Shown here piece after piece: positions 58,206 through 64,000 of a DNA stretch of 64,000 bases. The notes under the pieces are model-generated. The model saw only the letters and a program-made list of their open reading frames with translations. It had not been told where the DNA came from and ran no database searches. This DNA comes from Suillus spraguei (Eukaryota; Basidiomycota; Agaricomycetes; Boletales; Suillaceae), in NCBI GenBank assembly GCA_016800925.1, contig JABCPU010000200.1, positions 1 through 64,000 of the forward strand. Reading direction: 5' to 3'. The first letter of the stretch is position 1. Each line of letters opens with the position of its first letter. Both the position numbers and the translations under genes were made by a program.

Positions 58206-59217
58206 ATGCCCTCAGATACACTTCCCGCTCCGTCTGATGAGCAGGCGTACATGTACATATCCGCCCTTGAAGGTGGACACCTGAGCGTTCCTTTAGATCT
58301 TATTTTGGCTGGTGATCAACCGGACGAACCGGTGGTTTACCCTTCGCTAGCATTCTTCCTGCGTCACTCGAAGAGCGATAAGCAAATCGTTTTCGACCTA
58401 GGGATTCGCAGGGACATAAAAGACTTTGCGCCTACTGCAACAGAAATGTTCTCTCCTGTCGTGAAGCAGACGGTTGCAGAGTCTTTGGAAGCGGGCGGAG
58501 TCCGACCTTCCTCCGTTGATGTGGTAATCTTGAGCCACCTTCATTGGGATCAGTGAGCGACTCAGCGTCTGAGGTAGTGTGAATATCCTAACTTCCCTTA
58601 GTGTCGGAGACCCTTCCCCATTTACCACAGCTGAGTTTATTCTTGGGGAAGGATCGAAGAAAGCGTTAGAGGACCCTTCTTCCTGCTACCATCCTGCAGC
58701 CTTTTCTTCTGTTCGCGTACCGGAAGACCGTCTACGCTTCATTACAGCTTCTGACCTAAACGTGGAAATCGGTCCCTACCCCAGCGCAATGGATATTTTT
58801 GGTGACGGCAGCATGTATATCATTGACGCATCAGGTTTCTATCTTCTGTATGCACGTGACTAGAGGGAACACTTACGCTTGTTTGTTTCAGGGCATGTTA
58901 ATGGGCACATTAATATTCTTGCACGCACTTCACCAGATGGTGCTTGGATGCTGCTAGGTGGAGATTCAGCTCATCACCCTGATCTCATCACTGGGAAAAT
59001 GCAAATTGCATGCCGTGTTGACATGAATACGGGCTCAGTGATGTGTGTCCACGAAGATAAGGAAGCCGCGGAGGAAAACATTTGTAGAATGAGGTCACTA
59101 TTAGAGGTTCCGAGGGTGCACGTGCAGGTCCTGATTGCGCATGATATATACTGGTATCAAGAAAACAAGGACAAGAACGTCTTCTTGCCGCACATCATCC
59201 TACCGCTAGTACAATGA
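58206..59217 (+). CDS. Metallo-beta-lactamase-fold hydrolase
   Basis: Three exons (58206-58552, 58602-58834, 58892-59217) give 301 residues. The zinc motif HxHxDH is residues 111-116 (HLHWDH, created by the first splice). GHVNGHIN supplies the next His, and GGDSAHHPD the bridging Asp. The family includes N-acyl homoserine lactonases and glyoxalase II-like enzymes; related fungal proteins are annotated as lactonase-like or simply MBL-fold. No signal peptide, so cytosolic. The true substrate cannot be read from the sequence. Both introns are GT-AG and frame is kept. Confidence 0.93.
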
Positions 59218-60467
59218 TGGATAGTATGTTAATGTCTCCACTATTCGCGACGTAACTCACCGATCTCGACTTTCGGGGCATTTCCGAACTCACTGACCGA
59301 GACGAGGCTAGACTTAACAAAATACTTGAACCTTACAATTGAAGTTTGAACGTTGAACACCTGAACCAATCAGCTCTGATTAAGTATTTTTACTTTGGAT
59401 ACGAGTAACTAAATGTAGCCATTAATTTGATGCACATGTATGACGTCACAACAGATATCATTCAACGACTCGATCGATAACGCACAGGAAATATACTAGT
59501 ATATATATGATCCGCAGTGAGTCCCGAGGGCAATATATCCTTATCAAATCAAATAGTTCAAAGAAAGATTGGACAGCTTATCACAAAGTCCCCTCTACCC
59601 GCTCGGAACCTGGCGAAATATCGCCTGAATCAGCATCCTCTGATATGAACACCTTCTCCCTGATAGTCCTAGTACCAAAATTGTAGGCTGGAAAGGCGGA
59701 CTGAAGAGGCCTGCCACCGTACAACTAGTCCTTAGAAAATGCACATATGACAAGTCTAAACACGTTTTGCGTACTGCGCTACTAGCACACTCAATTTTGG
59801 TTGGGTGCAGAATAAAACATTGTCAATTCATTTGGCTGGAGAAAGCGCGGACACTAGTATCCCAGGCGATATGTCATGGACACGCACCTAACAATAGATA
59901 TAACCAAGTTATAACGCAGGCATTGCAAATCGCACCTGCGACTTGGCATCGGTTTAGAGTAGAATTAGTGAGAGCTGTGTTCCTCGGTAAAGTAGAGCAC
60001 ATCAAATGCGACGACGGAAGAAAAAAGGTTGACTGATTTCATACTAGTACGCATTGATAATAAGGACAATGATAATTTCGAGTATGGTCGCTGCCTTGCC
60101 CTACGATAAGCTCATGTGTGTGCGTGCTTAAATGAAATTATGAGCACCACAAGACCAGTCAAGAAATATTTCAGGAGCAACAATCAGTGCTTCTTGCGTT
60201 ATGAACTTACCGCAAGCCCGAGGAATAACCTTGAACTGTGAAGATCCATAGCATTCAATTGCTAGCACAACGGCCCGCATAGTCTTTCAAATCGCATTCA
60301 AGTTCGCATATCAGTGGACCACACTAAAATCTTGCCAGGTTCTTCAAGCGAGATACAATTACCGCTTCTAGTAGTGCGGCTCTGTAAAAAAGCGCCCCCG
60401 ACTGAATCAGGATATCCTCATGATAGAAAACGGGTGCACACCCAGATAATATAGACGGTGTAATTTA
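59218..60467. other. Intergenic between convergent genes, no feature seen
   Basis: About 1.25 kb. The frame 59767-60036 has no recognisable motif. Confidence 0.5.
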
Positions 60468-62314
60468 CTATGTTGACATGGACGACAACAATCCCTTCCA
60501 GACAAACGCTCTTGCATTCCCGCTAGCCTCGCTATATTTCGCCAGAAACAATTCATCATTGGGTTCTGTTTCAATTCGTCAAACCCTCCCAAAATAAGAT
60601 GAACAAAGAATACTACGCACTTGAAGGCACTGCCCGATCCTTCATCCACACTTCGAAAACTGATGCAGCTTCGGCCACGCTCAGGCTGCTGGGTACTGCC
60701 AGCCTCTCCAGGCCCTGAGCGTATTCTACAAGCTCTGGCTCCCGCTTTACGTATGGTCCATAGGGACGGTCATATTCAAGAGAAAGAGCCTCACGAAGCT
60801 CCACAGGTAGCGGGAACGTTGTGTTGCTCATCGAGAGCGCGCCAAAGACTGCACCCCGGGCCTGATTTCGACTTTGTTCAGATCACAAGGTGCCCACATT
60901 TTCAGTAGGCACTTACAAATGACTTCCGTCCAGATGCATACTCGAGCAGAAGGCGTGGCATTGAAAGATGATATGATTTGATGGCCGAAAAATGTTGATC
61001 GCGATAGTGTGACTTGCAATATAATGCTTGGAAGTCATCAACCGCCAGAAGCACCGGGAAGCTATGATCCATCCGTTCAGACTATGCTCGTCTTAGACAC
61101 GGAGAACACAAAATGGCTCACATTGCCTGCTTCCCAATTTCTTCTAGCACTGCATCAAGCACTGTCGGAGCATGACCCTGATCCTTGAGGCCAATATTAA
61201 TGAGCTCCACGAGGGGTGTGCCAGGAGGCACCGAAGGGCGACGTTCTATTTCTATCTCGGTCTGCGTGCGTAGCTGCTCAAGCCGGGGTGCATTGACCTT
61301 GAGAAAGCGCTGAAGAGTTTGATAAGCGAAGATTGGCTGAAGGTATGTTCGAGTTCGCATATCGTATGTGTGAGCGGTTGTAGAGTTTACAAGATTACTC
61401 GCTGCAGGCCATGTTAAGGATTAGATTTGCGATGGAAGCTTGAAAGTACAGACCACGAGGGATGTAGAGGACTAGCCAATCGCGAGCGTTGCAATACTGC
61501 AGGGCTTGCAGGAGAAGGAAACTCTTTCCACAGCCCTTAGGTCCCGCTGAAAAGATGTCAATGAAAACCTGTGACGAGTATACTAGAAGCGTACTAAAAA
61601 CAACCCTAGATTCGCTGCTGTTCTTTTCACTTGCTGCGTCTAACTTGTTGATTGCATCGATCGTCACAGAGCGTATAACAGAGCAGGGCTTGGAAAGCAG
61701 GCGGAACTAAAGAGTGATTTGATCAATTTACCTGTGCGCTAATGTGACATTGCACAAACCTCGACAAGGATATTCCTTGGCAATCCAAAGATACGGAATG
61801 GATCATTGTCATTATGGGGGAATTTGAGTGCTTGAGACTCGACAACCCTCGTGAGCATTTCCTGTTAGGGAACATCAATCCAATATATGCGGAAAAGGAA
61901 CTTGGAGCATACGGGATGAAATGATTGCAAGGTAAGGGTATCTGGACGATCACTCTCAAACAGCGGGTGGGAAGTTGCGAAACGGGGAGTGGTTGGAAGG
62001 CCTAACGGACTGAAGTCGAGCTGTGATGAATATCCGAAGAACGAGAACAGACCATCATTTTTTTGTCCTTCTTTGCAGGTTCCATCTGACCCGAAGGAGC
62101 GTTCTTCTTCCCCTTGAATCCCTGTGCTGTGACCCACATGCATGTCAAACGTTGAATATCAATTTAACTTGAATGCGGACTTACAAGCCTGTTTCACTAT
62201 CTGTCCTTTCTTTGGCTGTGTTGCATAGCTACGCGTCTGAATGAGCGGACTCGTGGACGACGAAGCAAGCAGCTGGCAGGAAACACGCTGGCAGCGGACC
62301 GAGATCGTTGACAT
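60468..62314 (-). CDS. Mitochondrial small-subunit ribosomal protein mS29 (DAP3 family)
   Basis: Multi-exon minus-strand gene; the start codon is at 62314. Exon 1 runs to 62185 and encodes a mitochondrial targeting peptide (CQRVSCQLLASSSTSPLI). Further exons: 62126-62053 (lysine-rich), about 62025-61910 (LDFSPLGLPTTPRFATSHPL), about 61863-61770 (EMLTRVVESQALKFP), then FRLLSKPCSVIRSVTIDAIN. The GTP-binding P-loop GPKGCGKS is near 61545. TYLQPIFAYQTLQRFLKVN is near 61330, and LLAVDDFQALY, the Walker B-like segment, near 61040. The gene ends WKGLLSSMST at 60468. These segments and their order identify the P-loop NTPase mS29 (yeast Rsm23, human DAP3). It is a structural GTP-binding protein of the mitoribosome. 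Inner exon borders are approximate. Confidence 0.93.
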
Positions 62315-62476
62315 TGCAAGACGAGTAAGTATGAACTTTGCAGTATATGAATTTTGTGCGATCCGAGTGCCACCCCCCTCAAAGGGGTGATCAGAAATCA
62401 CGTGCTCAGACGCGTCGCACAAAGTTGTTCACTGATTTCCCAGTTTGCTGGTAAAGTACAAATTCAACGTTTCGTA
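62315..62476. promoter_or_regulatory. Short divergent promoter of mS29 and kinesin-14
   Basis: Only 162 bases separate the two start codons, so regulatory sequence is shared. An in-frame upstream ATG at 62354 would extend the kinesin by 41 codons. I prefer 62477 because of the spacing to mS29 and the typical MSRLPR-type start. Confidence 0.6.
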
Positions 62477-64000
62477 ATGTCGCGGTTACCGCGCTTGAGG
62501 TCCTCTCCAGACCCGTCAGACCCACTAGCTCCTTCTATTGCTACTACACTGGGTTTCTCGATGTCGACATCAACGCTAGGCCACAAACGCAAAGCGGAAG
62601 ATAATAATTTCGACGCAGAGGCTCTTGATCAACCCCGTAAACTTCCAGCAATTGGCAATGGCGCCACAGCTCGTCCTCTAGCTGCCAGCCGAAGCGCGCT
62701 CAATAGACCAACTGCAACCACAGGCCCTGCAGCGAAACAACTGTCAGGTCCACAACGCCTCACGAGACCCGAACCACCGAAATTATCGACATCAGCACCA
62801 CGGCGAACGACTCGCGCAACTAGTGCGCCGCCAAAACAACCAGCTTCGTCAACGGGACTTTTACGCCCTCCGGGGCGTGTCATTTCAGGATCGCGAGTCG
62901 CTAGTGGACATGGATTACAAACAAAAGAGTTCCGTGACCTGCAAAACCAGGTCGCTTCTATCGAATCCACACAGCTTGCTAATGCCGAGAAGCTAGCCCA
63001 AACCATGGACGCGGAGCGCGCCAAAGTAGCCGAGCTTGAAGCAAACCATCGTGCTCTATCCCTCGAGCTTGCCAATGCAAAGTCACTTGAGCTTGATAAG
63101 CGGAGAGAGTTGGTGAGCGCAAGCGATGAAATCGAGAAGTTGCGCATGAAACATGCCAAGGAGATTATGGAGCTCGAGATGGATGTGAAAAGTAAGGCAC
63201 GAGAGGCAAGAGAGCTTGCAGATGAGTTGAGGTTGGCGAAGAGTGATTTGGAGAGGGAGAGAGATACTGTGTCGAACCTCAAGGCAACGCTATCACATCA
63301 GTCCACCTCACATATCACTCTCAATGCGCAGATTAATGCTCTCCAAGCACAGAAGGCTGCTATGCGGATGCAGCTCGACGCTGTAATGACCACTTCCTCA
63401 GACAAGACGCTCGACCTCGAAACTGCACATCGACGAATATTAGACCTCGAGCAAGACGCCAGGGAAAGCGAGATGGTGCGCCGGAAGTTGCATAACATGA
63501 TTCAGGAGCTCAAGGGCAACATTCGGGTGTTCTGTCGGGTTCGCCCTGTCCTCACATCAGACTTGTCACCCTCATCTTCGTTCACCGCAGTCCAACTCCT
63601 GATGACGAGGAAAGGGGACGAGAAGCCGATATATCATTCCCTGACAAAAGGGATCACAAGGAAATCGTTGTTTCCTCTTCAAGCTCCAGTGCCATGGGCT
63701 CTGAGCGCAAAGAAATTTACAATTTTGGTTTTGACCGGGTTCGTTCTCTTCTAACAATGCTTGCACGATCTTGAGGTCGCTCTTCCTCAGGTATTCGCAC
63801 CTGAATCAACCCAGGCCGAAGTTTTTGAGGAGATTTCACTCCTCGCTCAGAGCTGTGTGGACGGATATAATGTCTGCATATTTGCTTATGGCCAAACAGG
63901 TTCCGGAAAGTCTTTCACTATGGAAGGCGGATCGGTACACATTTTTTTCATGCAGGTCCCATACATCTCACCCACTTATTTTTCAGACCGAGTCCACGAC
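62477..64000 (+). CDS. Kinesin-14 (Kar3/KlpA type), N-terminal part; continues beyond the window
   Basis: The N-terminal tail (about residues 1-150) is basic, Pro/Ser-rich, as in microtubule-binding kinesin-14 tails. A long coiled coil follows (about 155-340, [13 protein letters not shown] to [16 protein letters not shown]). The neck and motor start is [16 protein letters not shown], which places the motor at the C-terminal side, diagnostic of minus-end-directed kinesin-14. Further on come [24 protein letters not shown] and P-loop [15 protein letters not shown]. An intron lies at about 63750-63791. The frame slips at 63588, where one third-position base appears missing (GC-AGT). Acts in spindle assembly and nuclear fusion. 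The gene is cut by the window end. Confidence 0.95.

Noticed and set aside
62354..62476. Upstream in-frame ATG as the kinesin start
   Set aside because: It would leave only 39 bases to the divergent mS29 start codon and adds residues unlike a kinesin tail; 62477 is preferred, though not proven.

Overview
The window is nuclear DNA of a filamentous basidiomycete, most likely an agaricomycete. The evidence is the many short GT-AG introns (about 50-60 bases), a GATA factor with the extended basidiomycete-type finger, a NACHT-WD40 NLR-like gene, mitochondrial ArgJ and mS29, a many-exon amidase, and abundant copia, chromovirus, hAT and PIF/Harbinger elements.

Layout. Bases 1 to about 27,960 are a nest of transposons with no host gene I can recognise. 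A copia element on the minus strand (12-3001 and 10602 to about 11,770) is split inside its protease by a young Ty3/gypsy chromovirus with both LTRs (3002-10596, 5-bp target duplication). A second member of the same LTR family cuts the copia RNase H at the left edge. Next comes a hAT-like element holding three solo LTRs and itself sitting in an older LTR (12208-15600). It is followed by an LTR split by a TA-target TIR element that holds another solo LTR (15908-17955). An old gypsy element with a 5' LTR (18649-24747) is interrupted by further repeats, and a decayed PIF/Harbinger element follows (24748-27953).

From about 28 kb the window is gene-bearing. It holds a triplicated FAD monooxygenase (first copy dead, copies two and three intact, all with a 5-base microexon), a GATA transcription factor, a secreted amidase (14 exons), ArgJ, ribosomal protein eL33, a NACHT-WD40 STAND protein with 14 near-identical WD repeats, a metallo-beta-lactamase-fold hydrolase, mitochondrial ribosomal protein mS29, and the start of a kinesin-14 that is divergent from mS29 across about 160 bases.

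The genes do not form one pathway. ArgJ (arginine), eL33 and mS29 (cytosolic and mitochondrial ribosomes) and kinesin-14 (spindle) are housekeeping. The monooxygenase cluster, amidase, hydrolase and NLR are accessory. A cross-cutting observation is that the frameshifts in the young gypsy element, the WD repeats and the kinesin are mostly single missing bases at third or variable codon positions. This suggests that ambiguous bases were removed from the assembly, rather than genuine gene death. I found no clearly new multi-gene system. The most original items are the microexon, the gypsy third ORF, the WD repeat array and the TA-target TIR family.
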